A stretch of 15,182 nucleotides of DNA from Dokdonella_A sp038237055. GTDB lineage: Bacteria; Pseudomonadota; Gammaproteobacteria; Xanthomonadales; Rhodanobacteraceae. Where the stretch lies: contig JBBRZD010000037.1 in assembly GCA_038237055.1 (NCBI GenBank), positions 1 to 15,182 of the forward strand, given 5' to 3'. Under the pieces are notes generated by a model. It was not told the DNA's origin, searched no databases, and saw only the letters and a list, made by a program, of their open reading frames with translations. This document shows positions 7,558 to 14,768 of this stretch, one piece after another. Within the stretch, counting starts at the first letter, position 1; the number at the start of each line of letters is the position of its first letter. Made by a program: the position numbers and the translations under genes.

Positions 7558-8559
7558 ATGAATATCCTGAGCAAGAGTCTGCTGTTTCTGGCAATCGGTT
7601 TTGCATCCGCTGCAGTCGATGCCGCCACGATCAAGATTGCGACCGTCGCGCCAGACGGCACCGCCTGGATGCGCGAGATGCGTGCCGCAGGCGAAGCGAT
7701 CAAGACCAAGACGGACGGGCGCGTCGAGGTCAAGTTCTATCCCGGCGGCGTAATGGGCGACGACGCCACCGTGCTGCGCAAGATCAAGATCGGACAATTG
7801 CAGGGTGGCGCATTCACCGGCGGCGAAGCGGCCGTCATCACGAAGGATGCGCAGGTCTACAGTTTGCCGTTTCATTTCCGCAGCGAAGAAGAGATCGACC
7901 AGGTCCGTGTGAAGCTCGATCCCTTGTTGAAACAGCAGTTCGAGAAAGCAGGATTTGAGCTGGTCGGCGTCAGCGGTGGCGGATTTGCCTACCTGATGAG
8001 CACGCGTGATCTGAAGACACGCGACGATCTCAAAGCCGCAAAGGTCTGGGTACCACAAGGCGACAAGGTAGCCGAACTTGCGTTCAAGACGAGTGGCGTG
8101 ACGCCGATTCCGCTGCCGTTGTCGGATGTCTACACCAGCATGCAGACCGGCCTGATCGATACGGCCGCGAACACGCCTTCCGGTGCCATTGCATTCCAAT
8201 GGCATACCAAGCTCAAGTACATGGTCGACTTGCCGTTGACGTACGTCGTCGGTGAACTGGTCATCGACAAGAAGGCAACCGACGCGCTCAGCGCGGAAGA
8301 TCGCAAGACCGTCGATGCGGAATTCGGCGCGGGGTTCGCGCGACTCGAGAAAACCAATCGCAGCGACAATACATCCGCTCGCGCAGCGTTGAAGCAGCAG
8401 GGCATGAGCATCACCGCGCCGGATGCAGCGAACCTCAAAAGCTGGGAATCGATCGGCACCGATGTGTTCAAGCAGTTGTCCGATCAGGGCGCGCTTTCTC
8501 CGGAAATGTTCACCGCTCTCAATAAGGCGCTCGCCGACGTCCGTGGCGGCAAGAAATGA
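7558..8559 (+). CDS. dctP: TRAP transporter substrate-binding protein, DctP family
   Basis: The 333-residue periplasmic protein has a signal peptide with likely cleavage after VDA (residue 22), giving a mature start of ATIKIATVAP. The DctP fold is recognisable from PDGTAWMREM (32-41), VEVKFYPGGVMGDD (56-69), PLPLSDVYTSMQTGLIDTAANTP (185-207) and ELVIDKKA (233-240). In most DctP proteins the stretch before the SDVYT motif has a K-(I/V/L)-R-x-P segment whose Arg binds the substrate carboxylate; here it reads KVWVP, with Trp164 in place of Arg. That suggests a ligand that is not a simple organic acid. It lies 62 nt after the TatT gene, its presumed partner, and its TGA overlaps the dctQ ATG by 4 nt. 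Only a weak GGAA precedes the ATG. Confidence 0.93.
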   Translation: MNILSKSLLFLAIGFASAAVDAATIKIATVAPDGTAWMREMRAAGEAIKTKTDGRVEVKFYPGGVMGDDATVLRKIKIGQLQGGAFTGGEAAVITKDAQVYSLPFHFRSEEEIDQVRVKLDPLLKQQFEKAGFELVGVSGGGFAYLMSTRDLKTRDDLKAAKVWVPQGDKVAELAFKTSGVTPIPLPLSDVYTSMQTGLIDTAANTPSGAIAFQWHTKLKYMVDLPLTYVVGELVIDKKATDALSAEDRKTVDAEFGAGFARLEKTNRSDNTSARAALKQQGMSITAPDAANLKSWESIGTDVFKQLSDQGALSPEMFTALNKALADVRGGKK

Positions 8560-9059
8560 GCGAGGACGGCATTGGTGCCGCTCGCTGGCTGGAGCGCATC
8601 GAAACCGGCTTGATCGCGTTGCTCGTGCTGGCGATGGTGGTTCTCGCCAGCGCGCAGATCGTGCTGCGAGATTTCTTCGAAAGCGGCCTCGCCTGGGCCG
8701 ATCCGTTGCTGCGCGCAATGGTGCTGTGGGCAGCGATGCTCGGCGCGCTAGCCGCAGCGCGTGATGACAAGCATATCGGCATCGATTTCGTTGCGCATTT
8801 CGTGCACGGACGCACGCGACGTGTCCTTCGTGCGGTCAGTCTGCTGTTCGCAACCGGGATCGCGGCGGCAATGGCGTGGTACGGCGTTGGCCTCGTGCAA
8901 CTCGACTACGCCGGTACGAATGCGATCGCCGGCATTCCCGGTTGGTGCATCGAAGCGATCATTCCGGTGGGCTTCGCGCTGATTGCCCTTCGTTTGGCCG
9001 TTCGGGCGTTCCAGCCACCGCGCAGTGACGCGCCGGCACTGGCGCCGGAGTTGCCGTGA
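8556..9059 (+). CDS. dctQ: TRAP transporter small membrane subunit, DctQ family
   Basis: The 167-residue inner-membrane protein has four hydrophobic segments (about 15-37, 51-69, 90-112 and 131-150), the standard DctQ topology. The segment LAWADPLLRAMVLW followed by LGALAAARDDKHIGIDFV corresponds to the family's conserved W-x-(E/D)-x-x-R and H-I-x-(V/I)-D region between helices 1 and 2. DctQ pairs with DctM and scaffolds the complex. The ATG overlaps the dctP stop (ATGA), and the gene ends in a GTGA overlap with dctM, so the three are translationally coupled. The C-terminal tail is Pro/Ala-rich and probably cytoplasmic. Confidence 0.92.
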   Translation: MSEDGIGAARWLERIETGLIALLVLAMVVLASAQIVLRDFFESGLAWADPLLRAMVLWAAMLGALAAARDDKHIGIDFVAHFVHGRTRRVLRAVSLLFATGIAAAMAWYGVGLVQLDYAGTNAIAGIPGWCIEAIIPVGFALIALRLAVRAFQPPRSDAPALAPELP

Positions 9060-10336
9060 TCCTGTTGCTCGTTTTCGTCCTGATCGTCTTCGCTGCAATC
9101 GGCGCGCCGTTGTTCGCCCTCATCGCAGCAGTTGCGCTGCTGGGATTCCACGCGGCCGGACAGGATGGCGTTGCCGTCGCCGTCGAGTTTTATCGGCTCG
9201 CCGACATGCCGGCGTTGATCGCGATACCGCTGTTTACGCTGGCGGGTTTTCTGCTCGCTGAGAGTCAGGCGCCACAGCGCCTGGTGCGCGTCACCAATGC
9301 GATGCTTGGCTGGCTACCCGGCGGCCTCGCGATCGTCGCCGTGCTTGCCTGTGCGATGTTCACTGCGTTCACCGGCGCTACTGGCGTGACGATCGTAGCG
9401 CTGGGCGCCGTGTTGTATCCGTCATTGCTGGAACAGAAATACGGCGAGAAGTTTTCGCTCGGTCTCCTCACCGCATCCGGCAGCCTCGGTTTGATCCTGG
9501 TGCCGTCGATGCCACTGATTCTGTATGGCGTCGTCGCGCAGCAGTTCCACACTACGCCGCCCGTCACGATTGATGCGCTTTTCAAGGCTGGCATCCTGCC
9601 GTGTCTGTTGATGGTGACTCTGCTTTCGATCTACAGCATCTGGCACGCGCGGCGCGTCGGTGTCACTCGTACCCCCGTAAGCAGCAAGGAGTTGCGTGCG
9701 GCGCTCATTGGAGCGGCATGGGAACTGCCGCTGCCGTTCGTGATCCTTGGCGGCATCTACTCTGGAAAGCTCGCTGCATCCGAAGCTGCCGCTGCGACCG
9801 CGCTCTACGTATTGATCGTGACAGTCTTCGTTCGACGCGAGATTCCCTTCTCGAAATTGCCGAAGGTCGCGCGCGAAGCGATGTTGCTGGTCGGCGCGAT
9901 CCTCGTCATCCTCGGCTTCTCGCTCGCATTGACCAACTGGCTCATCGACGCCGAAGTGCCGGAAAAACTTTTCAGCGCGATCCAGAGCAGCATCACCAGC
10001 AAGGCCACCTTCCTGCTGATACTCAACGCGTTCCTGCTTGTGTTCGGCATGCTGCTCGAAGGCTTTCCGGCGATCATCATCCTGGTGCCGCTGGTACTGC
10101 CCGTCGCGCTGCATTACGACGTCGATCCGGTGCATCTGGGCATTCTGTTTCTTGCCAACCTGCAGCTCGGCATTTTCCTGCCACCGGTCGGCATGAACCT
10201 GTTCATCGCGAGCATGCGCTTCAACAAACCCGTGTTGACCCTCGTGCGTGCGAGTGTTCCGTTTTTCCTCATCCTGCTCGCCGCGGTACTCGTGATCACC
10301 TACTGGCCGGCGTTGTCGCTGGCGCTGGTGCGCTGA
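9056..10336 (+). CDS. dctM: TRAP transporter large permease subunit, DctM family
   Basis: The 426-residue, strongly hydrophobic protein has about 11-12 predicted membrane segments. It is the ion-coupled translocating subunit that moves substrate from DctP across the inner membrane using a cation gradient. Family landmarks are PLFTLAGFLLAES (about 61-73), FTGATGVTIVALG in the first transport half, LLTASGSLGLILVPSMPLIL, and EGFPAIIILVPLVLPVA in the second half, with a later GIFLPPVGMNLFIAS. The start is the GTG at 9056, which overlaps the dctQ TGA as GTGA; this start gives the usual family length. truC follows 8 nt later, so it may be read on the same transcript. Confidence 0.94.
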   Translation: MILLLVFVLIVFAAIGAPLFALIAAVALLGFHAAGQDGVAVAVEFYRLADMPALIAIPLFTLAGFLLAESQAPQRLVRVTNAMLGWLPGGLAIVAVLACAMFTAFTGATGVTIVALGAVLYPSLLEQKYGEKFSLGLLTASGSLGLILVPSMPLILYGVVAQQFHTTPPVTIDALFKAGILPCLLMVTLLSIYSIWHARRVGVTRTPVSSKELRAALIGAAWELPLPFVILGGIYSGKLAASEAAAATALYVLIVTVFVRREIPFSKLPKVAREAMLLVGAILVILGFSLALTNWLIDAEVPEKLFSAIQSSITSKATFLLILNAFLLVFGMLLEGFPAIIILVPLVLPVALHYDVDPVHLGILFLANLQLGIFLPPVGMNLFIASMRFNKPVLTLVRASVPFFLILLAAVLVITYWPALSLALVR

Positions 10337-10344
10337 CGTCGCGC

Positions 10345-11121
10345 ATGGAGAAGGCCGAACCGCTCGACCTGCTGCATCTGGACGACGACGTAGTGGCGGT
10401 GAACAAACCCGCCGGCATCGCCGTGCATCGCAGTCATCTCGTCGGTGCCGATGAGGACTACCTGATGGATCGCCTGCGCCTGCAGGTCGATGGGCGATTG
10501 CATGCTGTGCATCGCCTCGATCGCGCAACCAGCGGCGTGCTTCTGGTCGCACGATCGAAAGAAATGGCGGCTGAGCTCGGACGCCAGATGATGGCGCGTA
10601 CGGTCGAGAAGACATATCTCGCCGTGGTTCGCGGTTGGCCTGCGGAGGAGGGTGAGATCGACTATCCCTTGTCGGGTTCCAGTCTGCGCGGCGAAGCGAA
10701 ACCCGCGCTGACGCGCTGGCGTCGACTCGCCACGATCGAGGTGCCCATCGCGCAAGGTCGCTACGAGCAGCAGCGTTATGCCTTGCTGGAAGTCAGCCCG
10801 CAAACCGGTCGCTACCGGCAGATCAGGCGCCATTTTCACCACCTTTCGCACCATCTGCTCGGCGATACCAGCCACGGCCGCGGCGATCACAATCGGCTGA
10901 TCCGTCAACACTACGGCGTGCACCGGTTGCTGCTGCATGCATCGCGACTGCGTGTGCTGCATCCTGCGACACAGCAGGCGCTGGAGTTGCAGGCGCCGCT
11001 GGATCGCGCGTGGTTGCGCTTGCTCGAAGCATTTCAGTGGATTCAATTTTGCTGCGTGGGAAAGGATTCTGCGGGGATGGCGCTCGCCAATGACACCATC
11101 CCCACCCAACCCTCCCCTTGA
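10345..11121 (+). CDS. truC: tRNA pseudouridine(65) synthase TruC
   Basis: TruC converts U65 of some tRNAs to pseudouridine. The 258-residue protein is RluA-like without an S4 domain: VAVNKPAGIAVHRS (17-30), the catalytic HRLDRATSGVLL (56-67) with Asp59, KTYLAVVRGW (89-98), SPQTGRYRQIRRHFHHL (151-167) and RLLLHASRL (194-202). The spacing fits E. coli TruC closely. The ATG at 10345 is chosen because homology starts there; the frame is open for a long way upstream inside dctM without meaningful sequence. From about residue 250 the protein is encoded by a palindromic repeat that supplies TIPTQPSP and the stop codon, so the last residues are not conserved TruC sequence. It probably shares a transcript with the TRAP genes by proximity only. 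Confidence 0.93.
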   Translation: MEKAEPLDLLHLDDDVVAVNKPAGIAVHRSHLVGADEDYLMDRLRLQVDGRLHAVHRLDRATSGVLLVARSKEMAAELGRQMMARTVEKTYLAVVRGWPAEEGEIDYPLSGSSLRGEAKPALTRWRRLATIEVPIAQGRYEQQRYALLEVSPQTGRYRQIRRHFHHLSHHLLGDTSHGRGDHNRLIRQHYGVHRLLLHASRLRVLHPATQQALELQAPLDRAWLRLLEAFQWIQFCCVGKDSAGMALANDTIPTQPSP

Positions 11122-11190
11122 AGGGGAGGGCTTCAAGGCAGCACGCTCAAGTCCTCCCTTTCAAGGGGAGGATTTAGGTAGGGATGGTGT
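11093..11190. repeat. REPIN/MITE-like element: two inverted copies of a palindromic repeat
   Basis: The element is a large inverted repeat of about 98 bp. The left half begins ACACCATCCCCACC and the right half, read on the other strand, begins ACACCATCCCTACC. The two arms agree over about 38 bases with a few C/T and A/G differences. Each arm holds its own palindrome: 11110-11130 is CCCTCCCCTT, G, AAGGGGAGGG (perfect, 10-bp arms), and 11153-11171 is CCTCCCTTT, C, then AAGGGGAGG (one wobble). The spacer is 22 nt (11131-11152). It encodes no protein and could fold as one long cruciform or two small ones. The left arm contains the truC stop. It may also end truC transcription. Confidence 0.85.
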
Positions 11191-11269
11191 TCAACGCAAA
11201 ACAAGCATCGCAGCTGAAGCCGCTTGGTCAATACAGCTCACGGCGCTGGCTAGGAGGCCGTCGAGTCTG

Positions 11270-11275
11270 TAAAAT
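11270..11275 (+). promoter_or_regulatory. Putative -10 element placing the guaB transcript start at its ATG
   Basis: TAAAAT lies 5 nt upstream of the guaB ATG (11281). The usual 6-7 nt from the -10 to the transcription start falls on or next to the A of that ATG, predicting a leaderless mRNA. The -35 region 17 nt upstream (TGGCTA, 11247-11252) is a poor match. No Shine-Dalgarno is correctly spaced; AGGAGG at 11252-11257 is 23 nt away from the start. Confidence 0.5.
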
Positions 11276-11280
11276 AGGGC

Positions 11281-12741
11281 ATGCGCATACTCTCCGAAGC
11301 CCTCACCTTCGACGACGTCCTGCTGGTTCCGGCCCATTCGGCCGTGCTGCCCCGCGATGTCTCCCTTGGCACCCGCCTTACCCGCAACATCCGCCTGAAC
11401 CTGCCGATCATTTCGGCGGCGATGGACACCGTGACCGAGGCACGCCTCGCGATAACGATGGCCCAATGTGGCGGCATGGGCATCATCCACAAAAACATGA
11501 CGATTGAACGCCAGGTCGCCGAAGTGCGCCTGGTGAAGAAGTTCGAAGCGGGTGTGATCCGCGACCCGATCACCGTCACTCCGCAGACGTCAATTCGTGA
11601 TGTGATCCAGCTCACGCGTCACCACAACATTTCCGGTGTCCCTGTCGTCGACGGCGAGCTGCTCGTCGGCATTGTCACCAATCGTGATCTGCGCTTCGAG
11701 AAGAAGCCCGAAGATCCGGTCAAGAACATCATGACGCGCAAGGAGCGTCTGGTCACGGTGCAGGAAGGCGCTGCCGAAGACGAGGTGCTCGCGTTGCTGC
11801 ACAAGTATCGTATCGAGAAAGTGCTGGTCGTCGATGATGCGTTCCGCCTGCGCGGATTGATCACCGTCAAGGACATTCAGAAGGCGCGCGACAATCCGAA
11901 TGCGTGCAAGGATGACCACGAACGTCTGCGCGTCGGTGCCGCGGTCGGTGTTGCCGGCGATACCGAACAACGTGTAGCCGCGCTCGTCGAGGCGGGTGTC
12001 GATGCACTTATCGTCGATACGGCGCACGGGCATTCGCAAGGCGTGATCGATCGCATACGCTGGGTGCGCAAACAGTTCCCGAAGATATCGCTGATCGCTG
12101 GGAACATCGTCACCGGTGACGCCGCGCGTGCACTCGTCGACGCAGGTGTCGATGCGGTGAAGGTCGGCGTCGGCCCCGGATCCATCTGCACCACGCGCAT
12201 AGTTGCGGGTGTCGGTGTGCCACAGATTACTGCTATCGGCATGGTCGCAGGCGCACTCAAGGGCACTGACATTGGACTGATTGCCGACGGTGGCATCCGT
12301 TATTCAGGCGATATCGCCAAGGCGATTGCCGCCGGCGCGGACTGCGTGATGATCGGTGGCATGTTCGCAGGCACCGAAGAAGCGCCCGGCGAAGTCGAGC
12401 TGTATCAGGGCCGCTCTTACAAGAGCTACCGGGGCATGGGCTCGCTTGGCGCGATGGAGAATGGGTCGAAAGACCGTTATTTCCAGGACGACGAAGGCGA
12501 CACCGACAAACTCGTCCCTGAAGGCATCGAAGGTCGCGTGCCGTATCGCGGACCGCTGCGCAGCATCGTCCACCAACTTTCTGGTGGGTTGCGCGCATCG
12601 ATGGGTTACGTTGGCTGCGCCACCATCGACGACATGCGCACGAAACCGCAATTCGTTCGCATCACATCGGCCGGTGTGCGTGAATCGCATGTGCACGATG
12701 TGACGATCACGAAGGAAGCGCCGAACTATCGATTGGATTGA
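11281..12741 (+). CDS. guaB: Inosine-5'-monophosphate dehydrogenase GuaB
   Basis: GuaB oxidises IMP to XMP with NAD, the committed step to guanine nucleotides. The 486-residue protein has the full family plan: the N-terminal EALTFDDVLLVPAHS (6-20), two CBS domains inserted in the barrel (about 95-205, including MTRKERLVTVQEGA), then the catalytic barrel. The active-site loop is GPGSICTTR with Cys303; ADGGIRYSGD and the flap region with YRGMGSLGAM follow. The C-terminus matches the family. The start matches the family's N-terminus, but it has no correctly spaced ribosome site and a -10-like TAAAAT just upstream. A damaged oxygenase-like gene separates guaB from guaA, 15 nt after its stop. Confidence 0.98.
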   Translation: MRILSEALTFDDVLLVPAHSAVLPRDVSLGTRLTRNIRLNLPIISAAMDTVTEARLAITMAQCGGMGIIHKNMTIERQVAEVRLVKKFEAGVIRDPITVTPQTSIRDVIQLTRHHNISGVPVVDGELLVGIVTNRDLRFEKKPEDPVKNIMTRKERLVTVQEGAAEDEVLALLHKYRIEKVLVVDDAFRLRGLITVKDIQKARDNPNACKDDHERLRVGAAVGVAGDTEQRVAALVEAGVDALIVDTAHGHSQGVIDRIRWVRKQFPKISLIAGNIVTGDAARALVDAGVDAVKVGVGPGSICTTRIVAGVGVPQITAIGMVAGALKGTDIGLIADGGIRYSGDIAKAIAAGADCVMIGGMFAGTEEAPGEVELYQGRSYKSYRGMGSLGAMENGSKDRYFQDDEGDTDKLVPEGIEGRVPYRGPLRSIVHQLSGGLRASMGYVGCATIDDMRTKPQFVRITSAGVRESHVHDVTITKEAPNYRLD

Positions 12742-12756
12742 AGGCGGCGACTGAGC

Positions 12757-13132
12757 GTGGAAGCATCATCATCACCGGTCCGCGAATATTTTCGCACAGC
12801 GTTCCGCTGGCAGCGCGGCAGGCAACAGTCGGGCTACGACAAGATGCTGCTTTTGCAGGCCTTGTGGCCACTGCCATTTGACATCCATATCCTGCATTTT
12901 CCCGATGGTAGCCAGATCTTCCCGCACACCGACGCGATTGCCTTGGGGCAACACTATCGATGCAACATCGTTGTGAAGCGCGCCAAAGCCGGCGGCAATT
13001 TCATTTGTCATGCACCGATTTTTGCAACAAACCGTATCAAGATATTTCGTCCCGATGCATGTGACGCGTGTTGAGCGCGGGTCGCGATACGTGTTGAGCG
13101 TTGGCTGGGTGCTGCGGCGTAGTTCGCGCTGA
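12757..13132 (+). pseudogene. Frameshifted 2OG-Fe(II) oxygenase-like small protein
   Basis: The first frame, from GTG 12757 to TGA 13074, gives 105 residues with a dioxygenase-like core: FPDGSQIFPHTDA holds a possible metal-binding His57-x-Asp59, followed by HYRCNIVVKRAKAGGNF and RIKIFRPDA. It then stops abruptly. The +1 frame continues the expected C-terminus at once: a His codon (13058-13060), then VTRVERGSRYVLSVGWVL to TGA 13132, including the Arg expected to bind 2-oxoglutarate. Skipping one base near 13057 joins the halves into about 125 residues, so a 1-nt gain or 2-nt loss explains the break. A sequencing error or programmed frameshift is not excluded. The family call is from motif memory and the substrate is unknown. 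It lies 15 nt after guaB and 24 nt before guaA, probably on their transcript. Confidence 0.7.
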
Positions 13133-13156
13133 CAAAGAATCCATTGGTAAGAGTCC

Positions 13157-14737
13157 ATGTCCGATATCCATACCGACAAGATCCTCATCCTCGACTTCGG
13201 CGCGCAATACACGCAGCTGATTGCGCGACGCATCCGCGAACTCGGCGTGTACTGCGAAATCTGGGCCTGGGATCACGATCCAAACCAGATCGCTGCGTTC
13301 GGCGCGAAAGGCATCATTCTCTCTGGCGGCCCCGAATCGACCACGCTGGCCGATGCGCCAAAAGCGCCGCAGGATGTGTTCGATTCTGGCCTGCCGATCC
13401 TTGGCATCTGCTACGGCATGCAGACATTGGCGGCGCAACTCGGCGGCGCGACGGAGTCTGCGGATGCGCGGGAGTTCGGTCACGCCCGCGTTGAAGTCGT
13501 CGCACATGACCGTCTGCTATCGGGGCTTACCGACCATGCGCCGGCGCAAGCGCTCGATGTCTGGATGAGCCACGGCGATCACGTCGCCGCAGCGCCTCCG
13601 GGGTTCGTCGTCACGGCGCGCACGGACCGGATTCCGGTCGCTGCGATGGCGAACGAGGACAAGCGCTGGTACGGCGTGCAGTTCCACCCGGAAGTCACGC
13701 ACACCAAGCAGGGCAGTGCACTGCTCAAGCGTTTCGTGACCGAGATCTGTGGCTGCGCCATGTTGTGGACCGCCGCCAACATCATCGACGACCAGATCGC
13801 ACGCGTGCGCGCGCAGGTCGGCAACGACCATGTTTTGCTCGGTTTGTCCGGCGGCGTCGATTCCTCCGTCGTGGCAGCGCTGCTACATCGCGCGATCGGC
13901 GATCGTCTTACGTGCGTGTTCGTCGATACCGGCCTGCTGCGCTGGCAGGAAGGCGACCAGGTGATGGCGATGTTCGCTGCCGAAGCAAAGAACGGCGGCA
14001 TGGGTATCAAGGTGATCCGCGTCGACGCGGCCGACCGTTATTTCAGCGCGCTTGCAGGCGTCAGCGATCCGGAAGCGAAGCGCAAGATCATCGGCCGTCT
14101 ATTCATCGAGATATTCGATGAAGAGTCGCACAAGCTCGATGGCGTGAAATGGCTCGCGCAGGGAACGATCTACCCGGACGTGATCGAGTCCGCCGGCAGC
14201 AAGACCGGCAACGCGCACGTGATCAAATCGCATCACAACGTCGGTGGCCTGCCCGAGCAGATGAAGCTCAAGCTGGTGGAACCGTTGCGCGAACTGTTCA
14301 AGGACGAAGTGCGGCGTATCGGCGTTGAACTCGGTTTGCCACGCGAGATGGTTTACCGGCATCCGTTCCCGGGGCCAGGCCTTGGCGTACGCATCCTCGG
14401 TGAGGTCAAGCGCGAATACGCGCAGATCCTTGCTCGCGCTGACGCGATATTCATCGAGGAACTGCGTAAAGCGGATCTCTACGACAGGACCAGCCAGGCA
14501 TTTGCGGTGTTTCTGCCAGTCAAATCCGTCGGCGTAGTCGGAGATGCCCGCGCCTATGAATGGGTGGTCGCGCTGCGTGCGGTCGAGACCGTCGACTTCA
14601 TGACTGCCCATTGGGCACACCTGCCATACGATTTCCTTGGAACCGTATCAAATAGAATAATCAATGAGATATCGAATATATCTCGTGTCGTTTATGACAT
14701 AAGCGGCAAGCCGCCGGCGACGATCGAATGGGAGTAG
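13157..14737 (+). CDS. guaA: GMP synthase (glutamine-hydrolysing) GuaA
   Basis: GuaA aminates XMP to GMP using glutamine and ATP. The 526-residue protein has the normal two-part plan. The class I amidotransferase domain carries GICYGMQ with nucleophile Cys85 and FHPE with His177 and Glu179. The ATP pyrophosphatase domain carries the PP-loop SGGVDSS (231-237), and the C-terminal dimerisation part has HPFPGPGLGVR and the near-invariant YDISGKPPATIEWE ending. The ATG is preceded by TAAGAG at close spacing. The protein is intact, yet the DNA encoding residues about 497-515 is strikingly AT-rich with rare ATA and AGA codons. guaB lies upstream and tadA 31 nt downstream. Confidence 0.98.
   Translation: MSDIHTDKILILDFGAQYTQLIARRIRELGVYCEIWAWDHDPNQIAAFGAKGIILSGGPESTTLADAPKAPQDVFDSGLPILGICYGMQTLAAQLGGATESADAREFGHARVEVVAHDRLLSGLTDHAPAQALDVWMSHGDHVAAAPPGFVVTARTDRIPVAAMANEDKRWYGVQFHPEVTHTKQGSALLKRFVTEICGCAMLWTAANIIDDQIARVRAQVGNDHVLLGLSGGVDSSVVAALLHRAIGDRLTCVFVDTGLLRWQEGDQVMAMFAAEAKNGGMGIKVIRVDAADRYFSALAGVSDPEAKRKIIGRLFIEIFDEESHKLDGVKWLAQGTIYPDVIESAGSKTGNAHVIKSHHNVGGLPEQMKLKLVEPLRELFKDEVRRIGVELGLPREMVYRHPFPGPGLGVRILGEVKREYAQILARADAIFIEELRKADLYDRTSQAFAVFLPVKSVGVVGDARAYEWVVALRAVETVDFMTAHWAHLPYDFLGTVSNRIINEISNISRVVYDISGKPPATIEWE
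14645..14701 (+). other. AT-rich rare-codon patch at the guaA 3' end (possible att scar)
   Basis: This 57-nt stretch is about 28% GC by count inside a gene of roughly 60% GC. It uses ATA four times and AGA once although the protein it encodes is fully conserved. It contains a perfect 7-bp inverted repeat, GAGATAT (14666-14672) and ATATCTC (14678-14684), around CGAAT. The 3' end of guaA is a known integration hotspot for genomic islands, so an integrase site or scar is one explanation. No integrase is present here. Confidence 0.5.
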
Positions 14738-14768
14738 CCGGGCTGGTTAACCTCTGCGGAATTGCGCC

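Noticed and set aside
7537..8718. Long minus-strand open frame (393 codons) opposite dctP, and similar ones at 9422-10615 and 1855-2913
   Set aside because: They mirror strongly supported plus-strand genes in GC-rich DNA, have no recognisable domains and show the biased composition of shadow frames.
7558..10336. Calling the TRAP system a C4-dicarboxylate transporter
   Set aside because: DctPQM names the family only; the Arg-to-Trp change and TatT partner argue against assuming that substrate.
9601..10344. N-terminal extension of truC back to 9601
   Set aside because: It is out-of-frame dctM sequence with no family resemblance; TruC homology begins at 10345.
11110..11171. Repeated CCTCCCC/GGGGAGG units read as a CRISPR or tandem array
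   Set aside because: There are only two units, in inverted orientation, with one 22-nt spacer and no cas genes; this is a palindromic repeat element.
11252..11257. AGGAGG as the guaB ribosome-binding site
   Set aside because: It is 23 nt from the ATG, far beyond working spacing, and no in-frame start with GuaB-like sequence lies near it.
13037..13507. Minus-strand frame overlapping the start of guaA as a real gene
   Set aside because: It lies opposite the conserved amidotransferase coding region and has no recognisable motif or ribosome site.
14738..14768. GGTTAACC palindrome between guaA and tadA as an operator or terminator
   Set aside because: It is an isolated 8-bp palindrome with no T-run or flanking symmetry; it could easily be chance.
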